Below, piece after piece: positions 17,416-25,449 of a stretch of DNA of 50,703 bases. Every line of letters starts with the position of its first letter. Position 1 is the first letter of the stretch. The notes beneath the pieces were generated by a model. That model was not told where the DNA came from. It saw only the letters and a list, made by a program, of their open reading frames with translations, and searched no databases. The translations under genes were made by a program, and so were the position numbers. This DNA is from Slackia sp. (lineage in GTDB: Bacteria; Actinomycetota; Coriobacteriia; Coriobacteriales; Eggerthellaceae). The stretch is taken from positions 1 to 50,703 of the forward strand of contig JARIED010000015.1 of NCBI GenBank assembly GCA_029266945.1, given 5' to 3'.

Positions 17416-19434
17416 ATGGTTCAGCTTAGGAAAAATCTCACCGAGACTATGGAGTCGAACGCCGGCAAGGTGCACTTCCGTCGTTGGAAGGCCATGAGCA
17501 TCGGCGCTCGCATCTCCCTCATCGTTCTCGTCATCATCGTGCTGATCGCGGCTCTGGCCAACTTCATCGCGCCTCACAATCCGCTCGAGATCTTCACCGC
17601 CCGTCAGGCACCTGACGCGCAGTTCCTCTTCGGCACCGACGACAAGGGCCGCGACGTCTTGTCGCGCATGATGTACGGCGCGCGTTATTCGCTCGTCATC
17701 GGCCTGGGCGCCACCGGCTTCGCGCTCATCTGCGGTTCGATCATCGGCGCTCTCGCCGCTGTTTCGCGCAAGTGGGTCTCCGAAGTGATCATGCGCGTCC
17801 TCGACGTCGTCATGTCCTTCCCGGGCATCGCTCTGGCCGCCACCTTCGTCGTGGTGTTCGGAACGAACCTGCCGTCGCTGATCTTCGCCATCGGCTTCCT
17901 GTACATTCCGCAGATCGCCCGCATCGTGCGCGCGAACATCGTCAGCGAGTACAACCAGGACTACGTGCGTGCCGTCGTGGTTTCCGGCGCCCGCGCCCCG
18001 TGGATTCTGGTGAAGCACGTCGTGCGCAACTGCATCGCGCCCGTCATGGTGTTCACCATCGTGCTCGTGGCCGACGCGATCGTCTTCGAGGCATCTCTGG
18101 CCTTTATCAGCGCAGGCATCCCCGAGCCCACGCCGACGTGGGGCAATATCCTCGCCGACGCGCGCGGAGGCGTTCTGTCCGGCCGTTGGTGGCAGGCGCT
18201 GTTCCCGGGTCTGGCCATCATGATCACGGTTCTGTGCCTGAACATCCTTTCCGAGGGCATGACCGACGCCATGGCGGCCGCTCCCAAGGCGGCCATCAAG
18301 GCGAGCGACTCCAACCTCAATAGCGACCGCGAGGCCGACCGCCTGGTCGCCAACCCCGTGCTCGCTTACGAGGCCCAGGCCGAATCCCTCAAGAAGCGCC
18401 TGGCCGCGTTGAAGAAAATCGAGAACAAGCGCACCGACCGCGCCGAGTCCCATACCGACGACGAGCCCATCCTCGAGGTAAAGAACCTCTGCATCAAGTT
18501 CCCGCGCCACGGCGATGTCAACGTCGTCGACAACGTGAGCTTCAAGGTCCGCCCGCATCAGACCATGGGTCTGGTGGGTGAGTCCGGCTGCGGCAAGTCC
18601 ATCACGTCGCTGACCATCATGGGCCTGATCGATCCCAAGGCCGAAATCTCCGGCGAGGTGCTCTATAAGGGCAAGAACCTTCTGGAAATGTCTCAGAAGG
18701 AGATGAACACCCTGCGCGGTCGCGAAATCGCAATGATCTACCAGGATGCTCTGTCCTCGCTCAACCCGTCCATGCTGATTCGCTCCCAGATGAAGCAGCT
18801 CACCAAGCGTGGCGGCACCCGTACCGCCGAGGAGCTGCTCGAGCTGGTCGGCCTCGACCCGAAGCGTACGCTCGACTCGTATCCGCACGAGCTTTCCGGC
18901 GGCCAGCGTCAGCGCGTCCTGATCGCAATGGCTTTGACCCGCGACCCGAAGGTCATCATTGCCGACGAGCCTACCACGGCTCTCGACGTGACGGTCCAGA
19001 AGCAGGTCGTCGACCTGCTCAACAAGTTGCAGGAAGAACTCGGCTTCGCCATGGTGTTCGTCAGCCATGACCTCGCGCTTGTCGCCGAGGTGGCCAACTC
19101 GATCACCGTCATGTACGCAGGCCAGATCGTGGAGCAGGGCTCGGTGCGCGACATCCTCGCCAACCCGATCCACGAGTACACGCGCGGCCTTCTGGGCTCG
19201 GTGCTTTCCATCGAGGCCGGTTCCGGTCGTCTGCATCAGGTTCCCGGCTCGGTTCCCAGCCCCGCCGACTTCCCGAAGGGCGACCGCTTCACGCCGCGTT
19301 CGAGCCACCCCGACGCCGTTTCCGACGTGCGCCCGGTGCTCAAGCAGGACGGCGACTCGAACCATTGGTACGCCGAGCTGCCTGACGAGGAAATGAAGCG
19401 TCTCGGCCTCAAGCCGTACGGAGGTGTGCAGTAA
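17416..19434 (+). CDS. ABC transporter fused permease (OppC type) and ATPase (OppD type)
   Basis: 672 residues in one uninterrupted frame. Residues about 30-285 are an OppC-like permease with six helices and the EAA-like loop DYVRAVVVSGARAPWILVKH. A charged linker (about 290-350) follows. Residues about 351-672 are an ATPase with Walker A GESGCGKS (388-395), signature LSGGQ (493-497), Walker B VIIADEPT (513-520) and a C-terminal family 5 extension. The OppC-OppD fusion matches, as I recall, sialic acid importers of family 5 in Bifidobacterium (NanBCDF) and Haemophilus ducreyi (SatABCD). It overlaps the next gene by 3 bases. Confidence 0.9.
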   Translation: MVQLRKNLTETMESNAGKVHFRRWKAMSIGARISLIVLVIIVLIAALANFIAPHNPLEIFTARQAPDAQFLFGTDDKGRDVLSRMMYGARYSLVIGLGATGFALICGSIIGALAAVSRKWVSEVIMRVLDVVMSFPGIALAATFVVVFGTNLPSLIFAIGFLYIPQIARIVRANIVSEYNQDYVRAVVVSGARAPWILVKHVVRNCIAPVMVFTIVLVADAIVFEASLAFISAGIPEPTPTWGNILADARGGVLSGRWWQALFPGLAIMITVLCLNILSEGMTDAMAAAPKAAIKASDSNLNSDREADRLVANPVLAYEAQAESLKKRLAALKKIENKRTDRAESHTDDEPILEVKNLCIKFPRHGDVNVVDNVSFKVRPHQTMGLVGESGCGKSITSLTIMGLIDPKAEISGEVLYKGKNLLEMSQKEMNTLRGREIAMIYQDALSSLNPSMLIRSQMKQLTKRGGTRTAEELLELVGLDPKRTLDSYPHELSGGQRQRVLIAMALTRDPKVIIADEPTTALDVTVQKQVVDLLNKLQEELGFAMVFVSHDLALVAEVANSITVMYAGQIVEQGSVRDILANPIHEYTRGLLGSVLSIEAGSGRLHQVPGSVPSPADFPKGDRFTPRSSHPDAVSDVRPVLKQDGDSNHWYAELPDEEMKRLGLKPYGGVQ

Positions 19435-20279
19435 TGACTGAAACCAAGAGCAACGCCGCGGTTGCAGCGGGCGAGCAGACCCCCATCATCTTTCTCGACG
19501 ATATCCATGTCGTGTTCAAGACGCGTACGGGCTCGATCTTGCATCCGAACAAGGTGCACGCGGTTAACGGCCTTACGCTGAAGCTGATGCCCGGCGAGAC
19601 GATCGGCATCGTGGGCGAGTCCGGCTGCGGCAAGTCCACCACCGCCAATGTCATGTGCGGTTTGCAGGCTCCCACGTCCGGCCGCGTGTTCTTCAAGGGC
19701 GTCGACGTGACCAAGCGCACGGCCGACCAGCGCAAGACGATCGGCCGCGTGATTTCGGTGGTCTTCCAAGATCCCGCCACCGCGCTGAACGCCCGCATGT
19801 CGGTTCATGACCAGCTTATGGACCCTATGAACGTCCACAAGGTGGGTACCAAGGACGAGCGCGAGGCCCGCGTGAAGGAGCTGATCGAGATGGTCGGCCT
19901 TCCGAGTTCGGTGCTCGCTGCGCTGCCGGGACAGCTCTCCGGCGGCCAGCGCCAGCGCGTGGCCATCGCCCGCGCGCTTTCGCTCAAGCCCGACGCGATC
20001 ATCGCCGACGAGCCCACGAGCGCTCTCGACGTGTCGGTTCGCGCGCAAATTCTGAATCTGCTCTCCGACCTGAAGAGGGAGCTCGGCCTGTCCATGGTCT
20101 TCATCAGCCATGACATCCAGACGGTCCGCTACATCTCCGACCGCATCATCGTCATGAACGGCGGCCAGGCCGTCGAGCAGGGCAAGGCGTCCGAGGTGTT
20201 CGAGAACCCCAAGGACGACTACACCCGCCTGCTTTTGGGCGCAGCGCCTTCGCTGCTTCATCCCGATCTGGGCGCGTAA
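19434..20279 (+). CDS. ABC transporter ATPase, OppF type
   Basis: 281 residues. Walker A GESGCGKST (61-69), signature LSGGQRQR, Walker B IIADEPTSALD and the H-loop SHDIQ are all present. It is the second ATPase of the importer and pairs with the ATPase half of the preceding fusion. ATG shares bases with the previous stop (TAATG), so expression is coupled. A terminator follows. Confidence 0.92.
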   Translation: MTETKSNAAVAAGEQTPIIFLDDIHVVFKTRTGSILHPNKVHAVNGLTLKLMPGETIGIVGESGCGKSTTANVMCGLQAPTSGRVFFKGVDVTKRTADQRKTIGRVISVVFQDPATALNARMSVHDQLMDPMNVHKVGTKDEREARVKELIEMVGLPSSVLAALPGQLSGGQRQRVAIARALSLKPDAIIADEPTSALDVSVRAQILNLLSDLKRELGLSMVFISHDIQTVRYISDRIIVMNGGQAVEQGKASEVFENPKDDYTRLLLGAAPSLLHPDLGA

Positions 20280-20300
20280 CGTCGCTTCGCAGCTTTCAAG

Positions 20301-20328
20301 AGACCCGGCTTCGGCCGGGTTTCTTCGT
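20301..20328 (+). terminator. Intrinsic terminator after the transporter operon
   Basis: ACCCGGC (20303-20309) / GCCGGGT (20314-20320) with TTCG loop, followed by TTCTTCGTTTT. Confidence 0.85.
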
Positions 20329-20396
20329 TTTCCCGCATGAGAGGCGTTTTTTCGGGCGGTGAAGGACGTGCATTTTATATAGGGTCTTGCGCCTCC

Positions 20397-20425
20397 TTGA
20401 CGCTTTGTGCCTCGGGCCATATAGT
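20397..20425 (+). promoter_or_regulatory. Promoter of the NanA-like gene
   Basis: TTGACG (20397-20402), 17 bp, TATAGT (20420-20425): 5/6 matches in both hexamers at optimal spacing. Leader of about 34 bases to the ATG. Confidence 0.78.
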
Positions 20426-20465
20426 TTCGTTGTTTATGCAAACCGAAGAGTAGAGGTAATCACTC

Positions 20466-21386
20466 ATGACTGACATCCAATTCCACGGTGTTATTCCTCC
20501 GGTCGTCATCCCCCTGACCGAGGAGCGCACGCTCGACCTGGAGGCTCTCGAGCGTTCGATCAACCGCATGATCGACGCCGGCGTCGACGGCCTGTTCTTT
20601 CTGGGTTCCAGCGGCGAGGTCGCCTTCCTCACCGACGCGCAGCGCTACCACGTGCTGCAGGAGGCCGTGGCTATGGTGCATGGTCGCGTGCCCGTTCTCG
20701 CCGGCATCATCGACATGGAGACCCTGCGCGTGGTCGATCAGGCCAAGCGCGCCACGGGCTACGGCGTCGACGGCCTGGTTGCAACCGCGCCCTTCTACGC
20801 CCTCGGCGGCCCGAAGGAGACCGAGCGTCACTTCCGCGCTATCCGCGAGCACACCGACCTTCCTCTGTTCGCGTACGACCTGCCTGCTTGCGTCCACACC
20901 AAGCTCGACCCCACGATGCTCGTTCGTTTGGGCACCGACGGCGTCATCCAGGGCGTCAAGGACTCCTCGGGCGACGACGTCGCGTTCCGTTGGCTTTGCC
21001 TCGAGAACGAAGACGCCGGCCATCCGCTGCAGGTGTTCACCGGCCATGAGGTCGTCGTCGACGGCGCATACATGTCCGGCGCCGACGGCTCCGTTCCGGG
21101 CCTGGCCAATATCGATCCCCATAGTTATGTCGAGCAGTGGCGTGCCGCTCAGGCGGGCGACTGGGACAAGGTCCGCGAGATTCAGGACTACCTTGCGCGC
21201 TTGATGTTCGTGACCCGCGTGGTCAAGGCGACCGTCGGCTTCGGCGCCGGCGTCGGTGCGTTCAAGACCGCTCTGTGGCAGATGGGCGTGTTCAATACGA
21301 ACCAGATGCGCGAGCCCGTCCAGAAGCTCGAAGGCGAAGATGTCGAAGCCATCCGTGCCGTGCTCGATCGCGCGGGCATGCTCTAA
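20466..21386 (+). CDS. DapA/NanA-superfamily aldolase, probable N-acetylneuraminate lyase
   Basis: 306 residues, full-length (beta/alpha)8 class I aldolase. GSSGE (47-51) is the carboxylate-binding loop, Tyr137 (FAYDLP) and Schiff-base Lys165 (GVKDSSGD) are the catalytic pair. Sequence alone fits N-acetylneuraminate lyase, dihydrodipicolinate synthase or a related lyase; GSSGE and YDLP differ from the GTTGE/YNVP typical of DHDPS. The neighbours NanK-like and NanE decide for cleavage of sialic acid to ManNAc and pyruvate. It has its own promoter and a terminator before the next gene, so its dose is set separately. Confidence 0.75.
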   Translation: MTDIQFHGVIPPVVIPLTEERTLDLEALERSINRMIDAGVDGLFFLGSSGEVAFLTDAQRYHVLQEAVAMVHGRVPVLAGIIDMETLRVVDQAKRATGYGVDGLVATAPFYALGGPKETERHFRAIREHTDLPLFAYDLPACVHTKLDPTMLVRLGTDGVIQGVKDSSGDDVAFRWLCLENEDAGHPLQVFTGHEVVVDGAYMSGADGSVPGLANIDPHSYVEQWRAAQAGDWDKVREIQDYLARLMFVTRVVKATVGFGAGVGAFKTALWQMGVFNTNQMREPVQKLEGEDVEAIRAVLDRAGML

Positions 21387-21400
21387 GCCGTTGCATCATC

Positions 21401-21428
21401 GCGCCGTCCTTGCGGGCGGCGCTTTTTG
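21401..21428 (+). terminator. Intrinsic terminator between the NanA-like and ROK kinase genes
   Basis: GCGCCGTCC (21401-21409) pairs with GGGCGGCGC (21414-21422), one G-U, TTGC loop, then TTTTTG. A partial or full end of the nanA-like transcript. Confidence 0.88.
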
Positions 21429-21531
21429 TTTGGGGCGCGTGTCGGAGCGGCCGTACGCCGCCGCGCCGCATCGTGCCCGACGGCCGCGATACCCTGCGGC
21501 CGCGTTTCGAGTCGTCATTCGGGAGGAACCG

Positions 21532-22455
21532 ATGAAATACCCGTTCACCGTGATCGCCGTCGACGTGGGCGGCACGAAGATCGCCTGCGCGGCCGTACGC
21601 TATGAGCGCGAAGGCGAACAGCCCGTCGTGGAAGGCAAGCGCAACGTCGCCACGTGCGCACAGGAAGGCGGCGAGGCGGTGCTCGACCGCATCATGGGCA
21701 TCGTGGCCGACGTGAAGGCCTCCTTGGCCGACGGGGCGCGCCTTGTCGGCATCGGCGTGGGCACGGCGGGCCGCGTGGACGCTCGCGACGGCTCGATCGC
21801 CTATGCGAACGAGATCATGCCCGGTTGGACGGGCCGTCCCGTCGCCGCTCGTCTGAAGGCCGAATTCGACATGCCTGTCGCCGTGCTGGGCGACGTGCAA
21901 TCCCATGCCCTGGGCGAGGCCCGCTGGGGAGCCGCGCGCGGCGCTCAGACTTGCATCGTGATGGCGCCGGGAACGGGCCTTGGCGGCGGCATCATCGCGG
22001 GCGGCCGCATCCTGCGCGGCGCGCACGGGTTCGCGGGCGAAATCGGCGCGACGCCGAATACGCTGTGCGCCGGCGACGGCAATCTCGAATCCGTGGCGGC
22101 GGGAAGCGGCATCGAGGCCCGCTATGAAGCAGCCACGGGCCTGCATCTAAGCGGTGCCGAGATCTCAGCCCATGCCAACGAGGGAGAGCCCGCCGCGCGC
22201 GAGGCCGTCCAAAACGCCGGCCGCGCGCTCGGGATCGCGCTCGCGGGCTGGGCGAACATGCTCGACCCGGAAATGGCCGTGGTGTCGGGCTCGGTCGTCA
22301 AGGCCGGCCCTATCTGGCGCGACGCGCTGCTTGCCGCCTATGTGGAGCATGCTCCCGACGTGCTCGCCGAGCTTCCCGTACTGGATGCGTCGCTCGGCGA
22401 TGTCGCGCCTTTGGTCGGCGCGGCCGAAAACCTGCTGGATTCTTTGGAAGGATAG
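21532..22455 (+). CDS. ROK-family sugar kinase, probable N-acetylmannosamine kinase
   Basis: 307 residues. It opens VIAVDVGGTKIACA (phosphate loop DVGGTK 11-16), followed by GIGVGTAGRVD and VMAPGTGLGGGII, the ROK signature. The zinc-binding region that normally reads GH...CxCGxxGCxE is degenerate: the His after GE(I/F)G is Ala and only one Cys remains (NTLCAGDGNLESV). Zinc-free ROK kinases are known. Placement between NanA-like and NanE genes suggests it makes ManNAc-6-phosphate. The ATG at 21532 follows GGGAGGA; NanE begins 2 bases after its stop. Confidence 0.8.
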   Translation: MKYPFTVIAVDVGGTKIACAAVRYEREGEQPVVEGKRNVATCAQEGGEAVLDRIMGIVADVKASLADGARLVGIGVGTAGRVDARDGSIAYANEIMPGWTGRPVAARLKAEFDMPVAVLGDVQSHALGEARWGAARGAQTCIVMAPGTGLGGGIIAGGRILRGAHGFAGEIGATPNTLCAGDGNLESVAAGSGIEARYEAATGLHLSGAEISAHANEGEPAAREAVQNAGRALGIALAGWANMLDPEMAVVSGSVVKAGPIWRDALLAAYVEHAPDVLAELPVLDASLGDVAPLVGAAENLLDSLEG

Positions 22456-22457
22456 AG

Positions 22458-23126
22458 ATGGATCCCATCATCGAACAGTTGAAGGGCAAGCTCATCGTGA
22501 GCTGCCAGGCTTACATGGGCGAGCCCATGCGCCATCCCGAGACCATGGCCCAGATCGCCCGCGCGGCCGAGTTGGGCGGTGCCGCGGCCATCCGTTGCCA
22601 GGGTCTCTCTGACATCGCCGCCATCAAAGGCCGCGTCGAGGTCCCCGTCATCGGCCTGTGGAAAGAGGGTCACGAAGGCGTTTACATCACGCCGTCCGCC
22701 CGCCATGCGCGCGCCTGCGTCTCCGCTGGCTCCGATATCGTCGCGATCGACGCGACGGGACGCCTGCGTCCCGACGGCACCACGTTCGAAGACACTGTCG
22801 AGGCCGTGCGCGGCGAGACTCTGATCATGGCCGACTGCGCCTGCATGGACGACGTGCGCCGTGCGGTCGCCGTAGGCGTCGACATCGTCTCCACCACGAT
22901 GGCGGGCTATGCTCCCGGCCGTGAGAAGACCGAGGGTCCCGACTTCGACTTCGTGCGCGAGGCCGTCGAGGTCGCGGGCGATACCCCCGTGTTCTGCGAG
23001 GGCCGCGTCCATACGCCCGCGCAGGCGCGCGAGGCGCTTGAGGCGGGCGCGTTCGCCGTGGTCGTCGGCACCGCCATCACGCATCCTACGAGCATCACGG
23101 GTTGGTTCCGCAACGCCATGGCGTAG
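22458..23126 (+). CDS. nanE: N-acetylmannosamine-6-phosphate 2-epimerase
   Basis: 222 residues, TIM barrel. The N-terminus LKGKLIVSCQAYMGEPM, AAAIRCQG, GLWKEGHEGVYITP and the IDATGRLRPDG segment are characteristic of NanE. It converts ManNAc-6-P to GlcNAc-6-P, the last step that is specific to sialic acid. A GGAAGGATAGAG ribosome-binding site lies in the end of the kinase gene. nagA and nagB, needed to complete the pathway, are not in this window. Confidence 0.92.
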   Translation: MDPIIEQLKGKLIVSCQAYMGEPMRHPETMAQIARAAELGGAAAIRCQGLSDIAAIKGRVEVPVIGLWKEGHEGVYITPSARHARACVSAGSDIVAIDATGRLRPDGTTFEDTVEAVRGETLIMADCACMDDVRRAVAVGVDIVSTTMAGYAPGREKTEGPDFDFVREAVEVAGDTPVFCEGRVHTPAQAREALEAGAFAVVVGTAITHPTSITGWFRNAMA

Positions 23127-23162
23127 CTGATCGCACGAAGAGGCTTTTCATATCCGACGCCG

Positions 23163-23207
23163 GACGCGTCGCCGCGAAACGACTCTGCGGCGACGCGTCT
23201 TCCATTT
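23163..23207 (+). terminator. Hairpin terminator after nanE
   Basis: Perfect 13-bp stem GACGCGTCGCCGC (23163-23175) / GCGGCGACGCGTC (23187-23199), 11-base loop, followed by TTCCATTT. The weak T-run lowers confidence, but it ends the sialic acid locus. Confidence 0.7.
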
Positions 23208-23293
23208 GCAGGGAAGGATGCCATCGCTCGGCCCTATGTCGTGGACGTCCGCCGTTCTTCGCGGGACGGCGCCTTGTTGCGGCGACGAGCGGG

Positions 23294-23299
23294 TATACT
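23294..23299 (+). promoter_or_regulatory. -10 element for a probably leaderless fumarase transcript
   Basis: TATACT ends 8 bases before the ATG at 23308, so transcription should begin at or within a base or two of the start codon. No Shine-Dalgarno sequence lies between. The -35 is poor. Confidence 0.5.
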
Positions 23300-23307
23300 G
23301 TTACGTT

Positions 23308-24189
23308 ATGGATACTTTCGAAATCATCACCAAAGAAGACGTCGCCCGTGCCGTGTACGGGGCTATTCCGCGGATAGCCTGCGAGCTGCCGGGCGATGTG
23401 CTTGCGGCGCTCGAAGAGGCCCGTAAGGCCGAGGGCCCGACGCGCGGCGCCTTCGTGCTCGACCAGTTGATCGAAAACGCGCGTATCGCCGCCGCAGACC
23501 GCGTGCCGCTGTGTCAGGACACGGGTACGGTGTGGGTCTGTCTCGAAGCCGGTCCCGACGTGCTCGTGCCAGGCGATGTGTTCGCATTCGTGAACGATGC
23601 CGTGGCGCGCGCCTACGATGAAGCACGTCTGCGCAAAAGCGTCGTGCGCGACGCGCTGTTCGACCGCGCCAACACCGGCGACAATACGCCCACGTTCACC
23701 GACGTGCATTTCGTCGAGCGTCCCGGCGCCCGCGTGCACGTGATGCTCAAGGGCGGCGGCTCCGACAATGCTTCGCGCGTGGTCATGCTCGCTCCCGGCG
23801 CAGGTCGCGAGGGCGTTGTGAACGAAATCATGGATTGCGTGCGCGCGAAGGCCGCCAACGCCTGTCCGCCGCTCGTGGTGGGAATCGGCGTGGGCTCGAC
23901 GTTCGACAAGGTCGCGCATCTTGCGAAGTCGGCGCTGCTGCGTCCCATCGGCCAGCGTTCGTCCGATCCGCGTGCGGCGGCTTTCGAGCAGGAGATGCTC
24001 GATGCGATCAACGCCACGGGCATGGGCCCCGGCGCCCTCGGCGGGTGCACGCTCGCGCTCGACGTGCATGTCGAAACGGCGCCGTGCCACATCGCCGCGC
24101 TGCCGATCGCGATCAATATGGGCTGTTCGGCCATGCGTCGCGCGACGGTCGAGCTTGCGGCCGCATCGAAGGGAGGGGAAGGCCGATGA
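23308..24189 (+). CDS. Class I fumarate hydratase (or tartrate dehydratase), alpha subunit
   Basis: 293 residues of the Fe-S dehydratase N-terminal family. Cys69 (PLCQDTG), the GGCTLALDV cysteine and the INMGCSAMRR cysteine give the three ligands of a [4Fe-4S] cluster. LKGGGSDNAS and VGIGVGSTFDKVA are family landmarks. It interconverts fumarate and malate with the beta subunit. There is no ribosome-binding site; TATACT ends 8 bases upstream, so the mRNA is probably leaderless. Longer in-frame starts upstream are in a hairpin-rich spacer and not supported. Its TGA overlaps the beta ATG (ATGA). Confidence 0.87.
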   Translation: MDTFEIITKEDVARAVYGAIPRIACELPGDVLAALEEARKAEGPTRGAFVLDQLIENARIAAADRVPLCQDTGTVWVCLEAGPDVLVPGDVFAFVNDAVARAYDEARLRKSVVRDALFDRANTGDNTPTFTDVHFVERPGARVHVMLKGGGSDNASRVVMLAPGAGREGVVNEIMDCVRAKAANACPPLVVGIGVGSTFDKVAHLAKSALLRPIGQRSSDPRAAAFEQEMLDAINATGMGPGALGGCTLALDVHVETAPCHIAALPIAINMGCSAMRRATVELAAASKGGEGR

Positions 24190-24719
24190 GCGTGGAACAG
24201 AAGAAAATCTCTCTTCCGCTCGACCGCGCAGCGCTGCGCGAACTGCATGCGGGCGATGCCTGCCTGCTTTCCGGCGAGATGTTCATGTTGCGTGATGCGG
24301 GCCACGTACGCCTGCTCGCCGAGCTCGAGGAGCAGGGGACCCTTCCGTACGGACTCGACGGCGCGACCATTTTCTATGCGGGTCCGTCTCCTGCGGCGGC
24401 GGGGCGTCCGTTCGGAGCGGTCGGCCCGACCACCGCATCGCGCATGGACTTCGCGGCGCCGACGCTTTATCGTGCGGGCGTCGCGGCGACGCTCGGCAAG
24501 GGCGTGCGCGCCGCCGAAGTGGTTGAAGCCTGCAAAGAGGCCGGCTCGCTCTACTTTGTGGCGACGGGCGGTGCGGCCGCGCTTCTGGCCCGATGCGTCG
24601 TGTCGGGCGAAACGCTCGCATATGACGACCTGGGAACTGAAGCTTTACGGCGTATAGAAGTTTCTGACCTGCCTGTTTTCGTTGGAATCGATACCCAGGG
24701 GGAATGCATCTATGACTAG
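24186..24719 (+). CDS. Class I fumarate hydratase (or tartrate dehydratase), beta subunit
   Basis: 177 residues of the Fe-S hydro-lyase C-terminal domain. Key segments are GLDGATIFYAGPSPAAAGRPFGAVGPTTASRMD (in pieces around residues 57-90), KGVRAAEVVEACK and FVATGGAAALLARCV. It completes the active site of the alpha subunit. The start codon overlaps the alpha stop by 4 bases and the tmk start lies within its last 8 bases, so all three are translationally coupled. Fumarase versus tartrate dehydratase cannot be settled from sequence alone; fumarase is favoured in an anaerobe that respires fumarate. Confidence 0.85.
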   Translation: MSVEQKKISLPLDRAALRELHAGDACLLSGEMFMLRDAGHVRLLAELEEQGTLPYGLDGATIFYAGPSPAAAGRPFGAVGPTTASRMDFAAPTLYRAGVAATLGKGVRAAEVVEACKEAGSLYFVATGGAAALLARCVVSGETLAYDDLGTEALRRIEVSDLPVFVGIDTQGECIYD

Positions 24720-25449
24720 TGCGGATTGCTTCGCCGCGTCTGCCGGCACGTCCTCGCGCGGCGTTTTCGTCACCTTCGAAGGGGGCGAAGGCGCGGGCAA
24801 ATCGACCCATGTGGCCGTCTTCGCCGATGCTCTGCGCGCTGCCGGCCGCGAAACGCTGTGCCTGCGCGAGCCCGGCGGCACCGCCATCGGCGAGCAGCTC
24901 CGCTCGGTGGTGCTCGACCCCGCCAACGGCGAGATGGCCGCCATGTGCGAGCTGTTCGTCTACGAGGCCGCCCGCGCCCAGCTGGTGAGCGAGAAGATCG
25001 CGCCCGCCCTCGAGCGCGGCGCCGTCGTGCTGTGCGACCGCTTCTGCGATTCCACGGTGGCCTACCAGGCGTACGGCCGCGGTCTCGACGAGGATGCGGT
25101 GCGGCGCGCCAACGATGCCGCGTGCCAGGGCGTTCGCCCCGATGCGACCGTCGTGCTCGAGGCGCCTTCGGCCGCTTCGGGACTCCGCCGCGCCGAGACG
25201 GTGGCCGAGCCCGATCGCCTCGAGCGCGCGGGCGAGGCGTTCCACGAGCGCGTGAACGAGGCGTTTCGCGCGATCGCGGCGGCCGAGCCCGAGCGTGTGC
25301 GCGTGGTGGCGTCGCAAGACTCCATCGAAGAGACGGCGCGCGCCGTGTTCGAGTGCCTCAAGGACCTCCTTCCCGAGCTTTCGCTCGAAGAGGTCGTGCA
25401 CGCGGCCCGCGAAGCCGCGGCGCGTCGTGCTTCGGAATCGAGGCTCTGA
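24712..25449 (+). CDS. tmk: Thymidylate kinase
   Basis: 245 residues. P-loop GGEGAGKS (24-31), REPGG near 52-56 and DRFCDSTVAYQAYGRG (108-123) identify dTMP kinase. The N-terminus has about 17 extra residues before the core. The family is usually near 210 residues, so the C-terminal tail (about 25 residues, Arg/Ala-rich) is an extension. GGGGGAA precedes the ATG at 24712. Its TGA shares one base with the holB ATG. Confidence 0.92.
   Translation: MTSADCFAASAGTSSRGVFVTFEGGEGAGKSTHVAVFADALRAAGRETLCLREPGGTAIGEQLRSVVLDPANGEMAAMCELFVYEAARAQLVSEKIAPALERGAVVLCDRFCDSTVAYQAYGRGLDEDAVRRANDAACQGVRPDATVVLEAPSAASGLRRAETVAEPDRLERAGEAFHERVNEAFRAIAAAEPERVRVVASQDSIEETARAVFECLKDLLPELSLEEVVHAAREAAARRASESRL

Noticed and set aside
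16573-19365. A 930-codon minus-strand open frame opposite the transporter genes
   Set aside because: Antisense shadow of the permease and ATPase genes; composition (His, Asp, Gln, Arg) is typical of mirror reading and no motif is present.
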